In this document: piece by piece, positions 43,860 to 56,500 of the stretch
Numbering within the stretch: the first letter of the stretch is position 1
Layout of the letters: every line of letters begins with the position of its first letter
Source of the DNA: Aldrovandia affinis
Lineage: Eukaryota; Chordata; Actinopteri; Notacanthiformes; Halosauridae
DNA length: 64,000 bases
Assembly (NCBI GenBank): GCA_029706075.1
Contig: JAINUG010000026.1
Location: 7,024,674-7,088,673 of the forward strand
Reading direction: 5' to 3'
The notes under the pieces: generated by a model
Told to the model about the DNA's origin: nothing
Database searches by the model: none
Seen by the model: the letters and a program-made list of their open reading frames with translations, nothing else
Translations under genes and position numbers: made by a program

Positions 43860-46800
43860 GCTGTATGTACTGTGGTCATTTTGGGCATTTCCGGGGTTCC
43901 TGTCCGGAGTTACAGGGAATGCCAACGCTTCTACCACACCGGGAGGGTGGTAAGGCGCAGCGGTCACTCCCGGTTCTGAACACCTCACGGGGTTGGTTCT
44001 ACCGATCTCCTGCGCTGGAACAGCTTGCAACACTCGTCTCCAGCCCTCATTGATTCCGGAGCAGCAGGGGATTTCATTGATTTGAATTTTGCCCGGCAAC
44101 TTCAAATCCCTCTGGTGACGTTGGACTCCCCTCTGTCCGTCACAGCCCTGGACGGCAAACCACTGGGATCCGGTGCCGTCACACAGCAGACTATTCCCAT
44201 CCAAGTCACCATCGGGAGAACCACACCGAGCCGGATGGAGTTTTTGTCACACAATCTCCCCAGCTACCCCTCGTGCTTGGCTACCCCTGGCTAAGCATGC
44301 ACAACCCCCACATCGACTGGAACGCAGAGAAGATACTGGGCTGGGGTTTAGCCTGTCAGGGCACCTGTCTACTGCCTCACCCTTCCGCTGCCTTTTCACG
44401 CCGGGAACCAGAAATCCAGGAGTGGGCCCGAGTGCTGTCGGCGTGCCGTGACTCCAGGCGGTGTTCAGCAGGCAACACACATCCATTCTGCCACCTCACC
44501 GTCCGTACGACTGTGCCATTGATCTACTGCCGGAACCAGTCCCCGGGCAAGATCTTTCACTGTCCAGAACTGAGACGATGGCGATGACTACCTACATCCG
44601 GGAGGCACTGGCCGCGGGCACATTGTCCTTCCACCTCGCCAGCGGGAGCAGGGTTTTTCTTTGTGGAGAAGAAGGATGGGGCCTGCGGCCATGTATCGAC
44701 TACCGAGGCCTCAACAACATCACAGTGAAGAACAGGTACCCTCTGCCTCTCATGTCCACGGCCTCGAGATGCTCCAGGGCGCTACCGTATTTTCCAAACT
44801 AGACCTCAGGTGTGCATACAACTTGGTGCGCATTCGCGAAGGGGATGAATGGAAACCGCCTTCAACACGCCCGACGGGACATTACGAGTATCTCGTCATG
44901 CCGTTTGGGCTCTCCAACAGTCCATCAGTATTCCAAGCTCTTATTAACGACGTATTGAGAGAGGCACTCAACCGCTTTGTGTTTGTGTACCTGGACGACA
45001 TTCTCATTTTCTCCAGGAACGTCCAGGAACACGAACAACATGTGCGACATGTCCTTCAGCTGCTTCTTAAGAACCAACTGTATGTTAAACTGAGAAGAGC
45101 GAGTTCCACGCTTCCACGGTCACATTTCTGGGATTCATTTTACACGCAGGCAGCATCCAAATGGATCCAACCAAGACCCAGGCGGTCAGAGACTGGCCAC
45201 GCCCCACCTCCGTCAAACAGGTGCAACGTTTCCTTGGCTTCGCCAATTTTTACCGACGATTCATCCGGGATTTCGGAACGGTGGCGGTTCCACTCACCAA
45301 CCTGACCCGGGGTAAGGAAAAAGCATTCGTCTGGACACCCGCAGCCGAACAAGCCTTCCTACGTCTCAAACAACGCTTCACCTCAGCACCCATCCTGACT
45401 ATTCCGGACCCATCTCTGCCCTTTGTGGTCGAGGTAGACGCTTCCAACACTGGCATCGGAGCCGTCCTATCTCAACGGATTAAGCCAGACAACAAACTCC
45501 GCCCATGTGCCTTCCTGTCACACCGCTTGACACCCACCGAGTGCAACTACGACATTGGGGACCGCGAATTACTGGCGGTGAAAAAAGCGCTGGAGGAGTG
45601 GCGTCACTGGCTGGAGGGTTCGGTCCACCCATTCACTGTTTGGACCGATCATAAGAACTTGGAGTACCTACAGCAGGCCAAGCGGCTGAACCCCCGGCAA
45701 GCTAGGTGGGCATTGTTCTTCAACCGGTTTCAGTTCACACTCTCCTACCGTCCGGGGTCTAGGAATCAGAAACCCGACTCTCTCCCGGATTTTGAAGCTC
45801 CTGACACCGTCGCCCCAGTGGAGACCATCCTCTCACCAAGCCGCATCGCCGCCCGGTCCAGTGGGGCATTGAGACCGTGGTTCGTCAGGCCCTTCGAACG
45901 GAACCTGACCCGGGCAATGGCCCACCTAACCATTGTTTTGGTACCCTCAGCTGTTCGAAACCAAGTACTACAGTGGGGTCACGCCTCTTGTCTCACCGGA
46001 CATCCAGGGGTGACTCGCACCCTGGAGTTTCTTAGTCGAGCGGTTCTGGTGGCCCAAGATGGAGGAGGAGGTCCGGTCATTCGTTCTGGCTTGCGCGGTG
46101 TGCACCCAGCACAAAAACCCCCGGACACGTCCCCAAGGGCTACTCCATCCTCTGCCCATTCCTCGCCGCCCATGGTCCCACATCTCCATGGACTTTGTTA
46201 CAGGGCTACCCCCTTCGCACGGTCAAACTGCGGTTTTTGTGGTTGTGGACCGTTTTTCCAAAGCCTGCCGTTTCATTCCCCTGCCCAAACTGCCCTCGGC
46301 CCAGGAGACTGCTGAACTGGTGGTCGAACATGTGTTTCGGGTGTTTGGTCTTCCCTCCGACATCGTGTCCGACCGAGGTCCTCAATTCACCGCCCGGTTC
46401 TGGAAGGCATTCTGCACACTCCTTGGAGCCACAGCCAGCCTCTCGTCTGGATACCACCCCCCAGTCCAACGGGCAGACCGAGCGGGTTAACCAGGACATG
46501 GAGACGACTCTGAGGTGCCTCTCGGCATCCAACCCCAAGTCCTGGAGCCGCAATCTTCCTTGGGCTGAATACGCCCACAACACCCTTCGCTGCTCCGCCA
46601 CCGGGATGTCACCCTTCGAGGCTCAGTTCGGCTACCAGCCTCCTCTTCCCTGACCAGGAGAGAGGGAAACCGGGTGCCTTCGGCAGAACTTCATGTGCGA
46701 CGATGCAAACAAGCCTGGAAGAGAGCCAGGTTAGTCATCGAACGCACCACCCAACAACACCGTAAGCAAGCCGACCGTCTCCGTCGTCCAGCACTCACAT

Positions 46801-47240
46801 TTCACCCTGGCCAGAGGGTCTGGTTATCAACACGGGACCTACCCCTCAAGGTGGAGAACCGCAAGTTGGCTCCACGTTTTGTAGGTCCCTTCAAAGTGGT
46901 CCGCCGGGTTAATCCGGTAGCCTATCGTCTCTCACTGCCTCCAGAGATGCGCCGTGTACACCCTACCTTCCACGTCCTCGTCTTCGGCCACTGCTCATCG
47001 GGCACACACACCACCGGCTAAGCCTCCTCCTGCCCCTCGTCTCATCAACGGCCACCCAGCGTACACCGTTCGCCGTCTTCTCCAATCCCCGTCGAGTACA
47101 GTCAGGAGTCCAGTACCTGGTGGACTGGGAGGGACGGACCAGCGGATCGGTCCTGGATTCCAGCTAAGCAGATTCTGGATCCAGCCCTCATCCGGGACTT
47201 CAAGGCTCAGCAGAAGGCTATTATTGGACCGTCGGGAGTC
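43860..47240 (+). pseudogene. pol: Chromovirus pol, copy 2, broken but better preserved
   Basis: Protease (44,025-44,220) keeps the LIDSGAAGDFID active-site loop. Reverse transcriptase spans about 44,630-45,330 with YLDD at about 44,989-45,000 and [17 protein letters not shown] 384-codon open stretch (45,161-46,315) runs from the end of reverse transcriptase through RNase H ([36 protein letters not shown]) to the integrase zinc region. The integrase core (about 46,180-46,500) shows [20 protein letters not shown] and a [12 protein letters not shown] end, the D-D-E residues. The chromodomain-like C-terminus (about 47,100-47,200) has YLVDWEG. Frame changes remain at several homopolymers. Same strand and order as copy 1. 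Confidence 0.88.
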
Positions 47241-47260
47241 GGTCCTAGAGGGGGGGGTTC
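47241..47260 (+). other. Polypurine tract before LTR 3
   Basis: CTAGAGGGGGGGG followed by TTC lies directly before TGTAACG of LTR 3. Confidence 0.75.
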
Positions 47261-47745
47261 TGTAACGAGTCGACCAGCAATCCGTAATTTCCCCAAATCA
47301 CCAATCAGAAAAAGCAAAAGACACCTCAAGAATGCACCAAGTTAATCCACGTCATTACAGACAGCTGTTAGCACTTACCGGGAGGATATTTAATCTACTG
47401 GCATTCTCCATTCATTGCTTGGACATTGTTTAGTTTCGCCTAGACAAACTCGCTTGCGTTTTCATGCTCGCACGTCCTTGTAAAATTCTATTCTTGTTTT
47501 GGTTTATTATTAGAGTTCCTTGGTTTAGTTATATCCGTGTTTTGGATTACGTTTTGGATTTGCTACTTAGCTAGCTTTGTTTGTTTCAGTTCATTTATTA
47601 TTTTGGTTTGTTTTGTGATTTATTTGCGTGTCGCCTCCGACATTGTTTTGCCTACGTTTGTGGATATAAACACCACGAACGTTTTTCCGTATTTTGGGTT
47701 TTCTTCGCGCCTGCACTTGGTTCCACCCCTACTACACTCCTGACA
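47261..47745 (+). repeat. Chromovirus LTR 3
   Basis: 485 bp, ends ACTCCTGACA, followed by the right GTAGC duplication (47,746-47,750). It closes the LTR-internal-LTR-internal-LTR array. Confidence 0.95.
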
Positions 47746-47750
47746 GTAGC

Positions 47751-48300
47751 GGCTTTGTTGCTGTATGACACTCATCATTTTGCAAACTATTCACAGCAAT
47801 CAACCTCAAGTATGAAACGGTAGCTGGCAGAGTAAGCTAGCTAGCTCGCTAGTGAATTAGCCCCCAACAGTCAGCCCTCATTCATGCGACTCTGGTCATC
47901 TATTCTAAAAATTTTAAAGAACGAATAACAAACGGGTATGTGGTAATGCAGTATGCGTGGTTCTGTGGTGCTTGAATAACCCTAGTCCCAATCTATCGGT
48001 TGACAACATTTTAAATGTGCTTGTTTAACATTATGCTATTTATATGTTAGGTTCCTTTTTTCACTAGTGTGTGTGTGTGTGTGTGCACATCTCCCACTAA
48101 TATATCGTTCACCGTGTTGCACTGAACGTGCCTGCAAACTGCAGTGAATTGTTCAGTTCAACTTACATTCTACAGCGCTTGGTAGCCTACTAATCAGAAG
48201 TTGAACTGAACGATCCACGAAGTCACTGACCCGGATCTTTGTACTGAACTGAATGAAACTATTTGAATCAGCAAAGTGATTCGTAATGCCCATCACTACT
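47751..48300. other. Non-coding, probable hAT intron, with TG repeat
   Basis: No gene. A TG run lies at about 48,066-48,085. The end (GTAATGCCCATCACTACT) looks like a hAT-type terminus seen in reverse, so a small non-autonomous element may end at 48,300, but I could not find its other end. Confidence 0.35.
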
Positions 48301-48690
48301 CATAAGGGCAACTACAGAGAGCTGGCTCACGTAATTGCATGGTATGACCCTTTACTAGCGGAGCATTTACAAACGTCAAATGTGTTCACTGGCAATAGCC
48401 ACCACTATCAAAGCTGAAATAAAAGAAGAGGTAGATGCTGCGCCCTTCTTCTCCTGGCAGATTGACGAGACTACAGACGTAAACTGTCACACACAGCTGT
48501 CAGTCATTGTCAGATATGTCGATGACCAGGGTGCCATTCAGGAGCGTTTTTCGTTTTTTTTGATGTGTCGAGTGGGTGGGATTCCCAGTCTTTGTATGAG
48601 TTTGTGGACAGCGAAATGTCACAGTTCAACTTCACTGAAAAGCTCATTGCTCAAACCTACGATGGCGCTGCAGTTAAAACTGAGTTCTTC
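48301..48690 (+). pseudogene. hAT transposase DUF4371 segment
   Basis: Pieces in two or three frames read NYRELAHVIAWYDPLLAEHL, then AEIKEEVDAAPFFSWQIDET and TQLSVIVRYVDDQGAIQERF, then SLYEFVDSEMSQFNFTEKLI with AQTYDGAA. This is the DUF4371 part of a ZMYM/hAT transposase, including the catalytic-Asp region (DETTD). Frameshifts lie near 48,375 and 48,560 and the rest of the catalytic fold is missing. Its partner N-terminal exon lies at 37,117-37,416. A hAT-like right terminus (CCAGCCGTCACTG) is at 48,902-48,914. Confidence 0.75.
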
Positions 48691-48911
48691 CCGTGTTTTA
48701 TAGTTTTTTTGTGTGTGTTTTGTCTTTTCCAGGTGACATTCTGGAATGATGAAGGATTTATACTATTTGTTGAATAAACATGCATTTTATGATGAATAAA
48801 TACCTCATGTAGTTAAAGAAAGCCTAAAGTTTGGACTTATTTACTTATTATTTGTTATTTAATTTTTTTATCTCTCCCATGCTCCCCAAATTTTGAACTC
48901 ACCAGCCGTCA

Positions 48912-48914
<3 letters not shown>

Positions 48915-48962
<48 letters not shown>
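48915..48962. repeat. AT dinucleotide microsatellite (left of Tc1)
   Basis: Nearly pure AT/TA run directly before the Tc1 element. A second run (50,503-50,533) follows the element, suggesting insertion into one AT tract. Confidence 0.95.
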
Positions 48963-48975
48963 GTATATGTACACA

Positions 48976-50500
48976 CAGTGCCTTGCAAAAGTACTCAGAC
49001 ACTTGGAACGTTTTCAAATGTTGCTGGATGACAAATGATACGTTCACATTTTTTTACATGTAATATTTTTTATTAAAAACTTGCATGCTCAAACTGAATT
49101 TTTATAAAGAAGAAATAATTGTATGTCAGCAAATATTTTAAATACAAATGAAATATGCTGCTTGCATAAGTATTCAGACCCCTCGCATTGATATTTGGTG
49201 GAGACACCTTTCGCTGCAATAACAGCTTTATGTCTTTTTGTGCAAAGTTTCTATCAACTTTGCACACTGGTTGGAGGTGATTTTCACCCATTTTTCCTGG
49301 CAGAATTGCTCCAGTTCTCTCAAGTTACTTGGACATCACTTATAGACAGCAATTTTCAAGCTGTGCCACAGATTCTCGATGGGGTTCAGATCAGGACTTT
49401 GACTGAGCCACTCAAGGACATTCACCTTTTCATTCTTGAGCCACTCCAAAGTAGCTTTGGCCCTGTGCTTTGGATCGTTTTCATGTTGAAAGGTGGATTT
49501 TTGCCCCAGCTTCATTTTTTTGGGAGACTGAAATACGTTTTCTTGCAGTATCTGCCTGTACTTTGCTCCGTCCGTTATTCTTTATATTCTGGCAAGTTCC
49601 CCAGTCCCTGCTGAAGAGAATAATCCCCATAGCATGATACTGCCACCACCATGCCTAACTGTAGGAATGGTGTTACGTGGGGCATAGGCAGTGTTAAGTT
49701 TGCACCATACATAATGCTTTGCATTTTGGCCAAAAAGCTCTATTTTAGTCCTATCTGACCACAAAACATTTCCCACATCTTAGCTGGATGCACTCTCTAC
49801 CAAACTCCAGGTGGGTTTTGAGATGCCTTTTTTCTGATGCACTATTACTCCATTCTTAGCCCCTGAACTCAGTAGCTCTTTTAGAATAATTGTTGGCCTC
49901 ACAGTGGCTTCCCTCACAAGTCTCCTTCTTGTATGGTCACTGAGTTTAGAGGGACTGCCTTTTCTAGGCAGGGTCTGGGTGGTATGATGCAGCTTCCACT
50001 TCTTGATTATTGAGCCAACAGTGATCACTGGGATATCCAAACCCTTAGATATTTTTGTACAACATTCTCTCAATCTGTGCCTTTTGATAACCATATCTCT
50101 GACTTCCTGAGAAAACTCTTTGGTCTTCATTTTTGTGTCTTTCCTTCAAATTCATTACCTGACCAATGATCCTCACAAAGACAGGTGTTTTTAATCCTGA
50201 AATCATGACAATAACTGTTATGGCCAATCAAGTCATTGTGTGGCTCATTAAGGTAATGTTTTGCACCTGCATTAACTTACTGCTGCCAGAGCACAGGGTT
50301 TCAATACTTTTGCAATCAACATTTTTTCCATTTTAATTTCATTTTATGTATCTATATACTTTTTTCCATTAGTTTTTTTCATTACAAATGTGTGGAGTAT
50401 GTTGTATTTATAACAGATATTAGTTCCTAAATGAAAGTGTCATAAATGAAAGCAACAAAATGTGAAAATTGTGCAAGGGTCTGAGTACTTTTGCAAGGTA

Positions 50501-50503
<3 letters not shown>
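48976..50503 (-). mobile_element. Tc1/mariner element, near full length (1528 bp)
   Basis: Both ends carry the terminal inverted repeat CAGTGCCTTGCAAAAGTACT (left) and CAGTACCTTGCAAAAGTACT (right, read inward). The right end is followed by TA, the Tc1 target; on the left the TA appears mutated to CA. A degraded transposase lies on the minus strand. Length and architecture fit an originally autonomous fish Tc1-like element. Confidence 0.92.
49320..50130 (-). pseudogene. Tc1-like transposase, mutated
   Basis: From 50,130 leftward the minus strand encodes the paired DNA-binding helix-turn-helix region (MKTKEFSQEVRDMVIKRHRL, ISKGLDIPVITVGSIIKKWK). The catalytic part follows: [11 protein letters not shown] at about 49,765-49,730 (first Asp kept, following Glu changed), GGGSIMLWG, then HENDPKH (second Asp region altered from the usual DNDPKH), and [14 protein letters not shown] at about 49,400-49,360 with its Asp and Glu. 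Frames shift at least twice between the parts. The usual size is about 340 residues; nearly all of it can be traced. Confidence 0.85.

Positions 50504-50533
<30 letters not shown>
50503..50533. repeat. AT dinucleotide microsatellite (right of Tc1)
   Basis: AT run immediately after the right inverted repeat of the Tc1 element. Confidence 0.9.
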
Positions 50534-50536
<3 letters not shown>

Positions 50537-53500
50537 CATCATCATCACAATAATACAATAATCATTTAACCCCTTATTGCCTGAATTAAAAAAAAATTAA
50601 AAAATAATTTTTTGCTGTATTAAGGTCTTAAGGGGTTTGAGGCTAATTTGCAGCAATCGTCAACAAGGGGTTAAGTCCTTTAATCAAATCCTCTAACACC
50701 TTTTTATATATAACAATTCCACATAATCCCATTGAATCAATTTTCAATTAAATGAGGACTCTTTGCTTTATTTGTAACCCTTCATAGCACATTTTGTCTT
50801 TTTTCCTGCTACTCTTTCTTTTGTATCCCTCCTACTCCATGCTGTTTCCTGTTATGTTGTGTTCTTTATGCAAACAAGAGGCACAGGCAACTGTGCTATA
50901 CTTGAATATTTAAAAAGGTGCAGGCCAGTTTGGCAATTTCAGTTGTGGTGGAATTGCTTTATTTTTAGAATTCTCCTCGCCAGCATTCAAAAATAATGAG
51001 AATAATTGCTAGACACAACTCCTGAATTTTCTCCCTGCTGTGTGGCCCTACTTTGTATTATTAGTGTCCCCAAGCAAACAAATTACCCAGAAGGACCAAA
51101 GAAAAACAAATTAAGAAAGGACTCGTTCCATGCGTGTGTGGATGGGGGTTGGTCTCAAATCAAGTTTTCGCTTTCTGCTCCAAATTTTATGTTATGGCTC
51201 TGGCTCCATTTGGCCCATTTGGTTACATCAAATTCAAACAGAAGCAATTTCCACTGGCAGCTAGCAGTTTAGCAAATTCATTGGGGGATCTGGCTAATGG
51301 TAACAGCCCATAAAACCACAGGCTCTGCCGCTAAAGAACCAGAGGGCTCAGCTTGCTAGCCGCAGAAACAATGACTTGAAAATTGCTGAATCTCTTCAAA
51401 AAACAATGGTTGTTATCTCACTGCTATAAAATATTTCAACAAAGTGCTGCCCGTGTGAATGCACCAGCCTTCGTTGAGTGTGGACAAGCCAAGCTGACAG
51501 CACAGTTTGAGATTGCCAGCTTGCCCACACAGATTACCAATCCTTTTTTTCAATCTCACTCTGAAAACAGGAGATAATAGCAAATTCATGAGACCTGTGG
51601 TTCAGGTAAACCATGAAATTACAGAACACCGAAGGGGAACGGTGTAATAATGATGAGCCCTTCATGTGAGAAAAAGAAAAAGAAAAAAGAAAAAAAACAG
51701 CTACCCATTGTGATTTTCAATGCATGTCAATGCCCTTTATGCTGATCAAGATGGCTGACAGAGACGTTTTTTATACAGCCTTGTTAGAATCAGAGCGGCC
51801 CATCACAGCAGTATGAAATCTCTCTGCTGGGCTCAATGGGATTTCAGGACCATTCCTTTTCCGCTTAACTCACGGCTTACCGTGGTGGCATCACATCTCT
51901 GGCATAGTCTGCAGCGAACATCTGCTTCACCACGAGGCCTACCACTTTGAAACGGGAGGGGAACATAAACATCAAAAGGCTGAGGTCACCCTGCAATCAA
52001 GGATTAGCCCATTCGGGAGTACGTGCGGGATATGCCTTTCATCGTTCTATTGAAAACCAATAGAATGACTTAGAACTCAGTCATCAAAGGGTTAATGAAT
52101 GCATGACTTCTTTTAAGTGAATGTGTAGCACCTTTGCGATTCTTAAGCAGAAGAAAGCATGCCACAGCAAGTGATAGATTAGACTATTGCAGCGGAACTG
52201 CGCAATCTGTAAGTGAAGTGTACCTTTACAGTTTTTTTACAGATGACCTTGTGGACCTTTTCCAAGCTTTCCAAGTTGGAGATCTTTGGCATCGATAATT
52301 CAGCCCTGCATGAATCTGTTCCCAATTAATTGTTGAAATAGATGACTCTCCCTCTGAGAATTCACACAGGATGACACAGAATCTAATTTAGTGGATTTTC
52401 CTCATCGTTTTCCTCCAAATTAACATTCCAGAGGAATTCAGTTGCATTGTGATTTTTTTTGTGCTATCAAGAGGCGAGCATGGCTAATCTCACATTTCAC
52501 TCCTGTTGTGATGTTTGGACATTGTCCCGCATTTTAAGCACATTCAGCATAAGGGCAATCAAACAAATGTCTCTGCTCCCCTCCTCCCCCACCCCCCTTT
52601 GTATGCCTCCTATCCAGCCATTACTAATGCCATGGCTTCCATTTGGGTCATAACCACAAACACACAGAGGTGTAGCCATAGCAAGCCAAACAGTTTTCAC
52701 ACACCATTTTCTCTGGAACTTTTTTCCCTTGTCTTTGATTGCTGTGGAACATATCAATACAGGCAAGGGGAGGGGGCAGAGGGTTTGGCGCCTGCTGCCT
52801 GCTGTTGAGCAACCTGGGAATAAAGTTTTGACAGATACGGGTGGGGGGAGACTGTTACTGCAATACTGCAATGCTTGTTTGCGGTAATGAGATGGCCTGC
52901 TACCCACACAAAGAGAGGGAAAGAGGGGCCGTCGCTCCAGCACGCTGCTGTCTGAGCTGTGCTCTGCTTGTCATTTCCAAGAGCTAATTGGCACCTTCAG
53001 AGGGGAAAACACAAACCCTCCTTACGCACCCACCACCCCCCATCTCCAACCCACACATCCCCCTACCCACTGCACCCCCCCCCCCCATTACTGATGCAAC
53101 AGACTACCTAGTGAGGTAGTAGTATTTATTCTCCTCTAGGCCATTCCAACGTTACAGTCTGTGGGCAGGGACTTGCAGGTGTGTGGGTGGAGCACTGGAA
53201 AGGTGGGGCTTGGATTGGAGCCTCCATTCACTCCATTGGTGCCTCCATACTAAGGTAAACAGAACATGACACTTTTTATATTCCTGGGAGCACAATATCA
53301 GCATAAACTATATTACTGTTCACCACTTAGACACTGAGGCCGATGTGATCAGGCTGCAGGCTGGGCTGGAATTCGAACAGAAGTTGTTTACCTGTTCTGG
53401 CGCGTTCCAGCCATGGTAAGGATCCTCTACTTAGAAAGGAAGTGAATCCACCCACTTCATTTAAGTGCAAAGCAACCTGGGAATTGCAGTTCAAATCAGC

Positions 53501-56500
53501 AAGGACATCTGTATGATAATGGAAAGGTAATCAAAACTGGCTCTTGTCAACTCTAGGAGCCTAGGCAACCCTCCAGGGTTTCTCCATGGATTCTGGGAAG
53601 GAGAGAAGGAGGGTGTACTGCATGCTCAGAAGTGAGCCATGCCTTAGGTGCATGCTTGTTTGGATTCCTCCCAGGGTGCTTGCATAGCTGGAGTGTACAA
53701 GGGTAAATTTGTCAGGGGCTTATTAGAAGACTCGTCAGGGGAGAAGCTATCAGTCTGTCTAATTAGTCCCATCCATCCAATGTTGTCATGTTGTACAAAC
53801 ATCCCATCTGCTGGTCTCATCTCTGAATTGCGAGGTGCAGAGACAGGTCCTAAAATTTGCTTTGACACTATTACCCAACATCACGCCTTTGTGTATTACA
53901 TAAACTTGGTTTCATTCACACAAGCATGTCTGTTTCATGCATTTTTGTGTAATGACTTTGCCTGTCTAGAGAACAGTGTGTGTAGATTGAGCCCACTGAT
54001 TCCTTCCAGTTTTGAATGTACTTTCTGACAATATTTGTGATATTCAACTAACCAATAATGTAGAAATTATGTGTATGAAATTTACACTTCTTTTAAAAAC
54101 CTGTAATAACATATAATGCCAAACATGTTTGTTAATTTACAAATAATTATAAATGATACAACATACCAATGGAAAAATAGAATTTAAATATACGTAGATA
54201 CTTTCCAAACATAGCATTTTCTAAAACACAGAACCATCACAACTGATTAATTGCCTTTGGAAGCTTCACTGAATCGATCATTATTCAGTGTCTTTACTGT
54301 ATCTGATCAGCTCCTGAATGAATTGTAGGTGTCATCTGTTCAGAAAGCCCCAGAGAGCCATGCAATCTTGTTAAATTGATCAGATCCTACAGATTGCATT
54401 AAATGTCTTTAAAGAATTCCAATCTGGTGCTCTAACTCATCCAGTTCTTCAACATACCACCAGAGTCATCCTGCCAATTGCATATTTGTAATGGACTTAA
54501 CTTCTCAAAAAATTCTGCAACACAATCAAAATTTTGACAACCAGAAATAATGTGGTGAATAATGAAGGTGTAACCTATTTATGTCTTTTATTCCTTACGA
54601 CATAGCAACTTTGTTTTAATTGTACTGAATAATTCCTGAAATCGGTTAAGTGCACCATTGAAAGCCATGGGCTGTGATTGTGAGGTTTTAGTTGCTTCAG
54701 TGGCTTAGATATGTTTGTGGCTGTGGTTATTTAATGGCTTTAATAAACCTACTTATAAGCAAAAAGTAAATACTCTGACAGCAGCATTGTTTTGAAATGG
54801 TATTCCAATTTCATGATAACCACAACAAATGCTGCATACCACATGCTGGTGCTTAAATAGAGTTAACATTAATGTGAGTGGCACACAGACACAGACACTT
54901 TCAACCTGAAGCCTGTCTGAGGCTTATTGTGGAAGAAAGAGACTAATTCAGGCCTGTCACACTGGCTAATACAATCGCCAAAACAACAGCCCGGTGCTTG
55001 CCCCAACTCCATTTCCTCGCCATCCCACAAGGACCCTTGACCCACCGAGTAACCCAGGGGACAACATGGGCAGGAGAGGGGACACACACCCCCATTCCTT
55101 CCCCCTCCGAAACTCCAAAGCAATCTCTTTCCCAATCAGCAGCTGGCGAGGGAGATGAAATGCAGTGATTAGAAAGACATCTAGCTCTGCAGTCGGGGCA
55201 GGGAGCAGACAAGGGTCCATCTTCCCCCTGTGATGGAATTGCGGCACTCGGTCATTACACCTCCAGACGGCATGGTGACAGTCCCTGTCCCGGCACACCG
55301 GCACCGAGAAAAACACCATAGGGATACAGCCGACTGATTCTTTTCTGCTGTGATTCTGGCAAGAAATTATATCTTCTGCGACCCAGCAAGAGATTTAATA
55401 AGTTACGCAGAGACCCGACTCTTTGCCCCCACTTCCCAATCCCCGTTAGCTAACCTGAAAGTGTGATTACTGAAGGTAATCATGTTTTTGCATTGTATTT
55501 GTGTTGCATTTGGAATGAAATCCAACCATACAGATAGATTGCTGAATTCATGCACATGAAAGAAAAATAGGCCCCCTATTTTGAATGAGGTGAGACAGTT
55601 CACCATTGAGATTGGGCACAGTAGCTGTCATTAGCTGTGTCTGGCTACACTCTAATACGTCTATATATGTACAATATATAGTTATTTATGGTTATTTATT
55701 ATTCTGGTATGGGCATAATAAAAATACATATTTTCTGCATATAGCGTCTTTCTAAACTCCCAGAACATGTAACAGTCAAATGATAAAGCAAACAATAAAA
55801 TAGAATAAAATACAGTAAACCAGCATTGAGAACAAAAATAAGTCTCTGCAAATGTGCAGTAAGTGAATTCTCTCCTCTTGCTTGAGTAACAGTACATATT
55901 CTGAAATGTACTTCTGAAGAGAGAAACAAGTCTGACTTGGCATAAGAACCGGGGCGGTAAAGTGGAGGTTAGGGAACTGGGAACTGTAACCACAAGGTTG
56001 GAGATTCAATCTACCGCCATGGTGGTAGCCTCAAGCCAGGCACTCAACTTTAATTACTTTGGCAAATATGCAGCTGTATAAATGCATAACATATAAAAAT
56101 GCAGGTTATGTAAGTTACCTGGGGGCTTTCGTTGAGTAAATAAAGAATTCAATAAAAATGAATTCTTATTTAAAAGTTTTAAAGGTGAAGTAAGCTGTGG
56201 CAAGTAAATTAATCAATGTTATTGTTTTTAGTTGGTTGGTTGATATTGTATTTGTTCTGTAAACTAAAGCACTGATTGCTGTTTACTTCCAATGCTATAA
56301 AAGGGGACTAATCTTTGATAATTCAACACAAAAGGTGGGACAGAGGGTTCACTAGATGGTAGAGCGTGAAAATTTAGGACCAACAAATATTAATGTGGTT
56401 CTCAGACAAGATGACACTGTTTGTAAAAGTGTGACACCCCCACCCCCTCAAAAATGGGCTACAGTCCTGAGGTCATCTAATTGTCAGTGGTGACAAATGA

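Noticed and set aside
54966-55319. 117-codon frame with many Cys and Gly on the minus strand
   Set aside because: Three overlapping minus-strand frames are open in the same GC-richer patch, and none resembles a known family.
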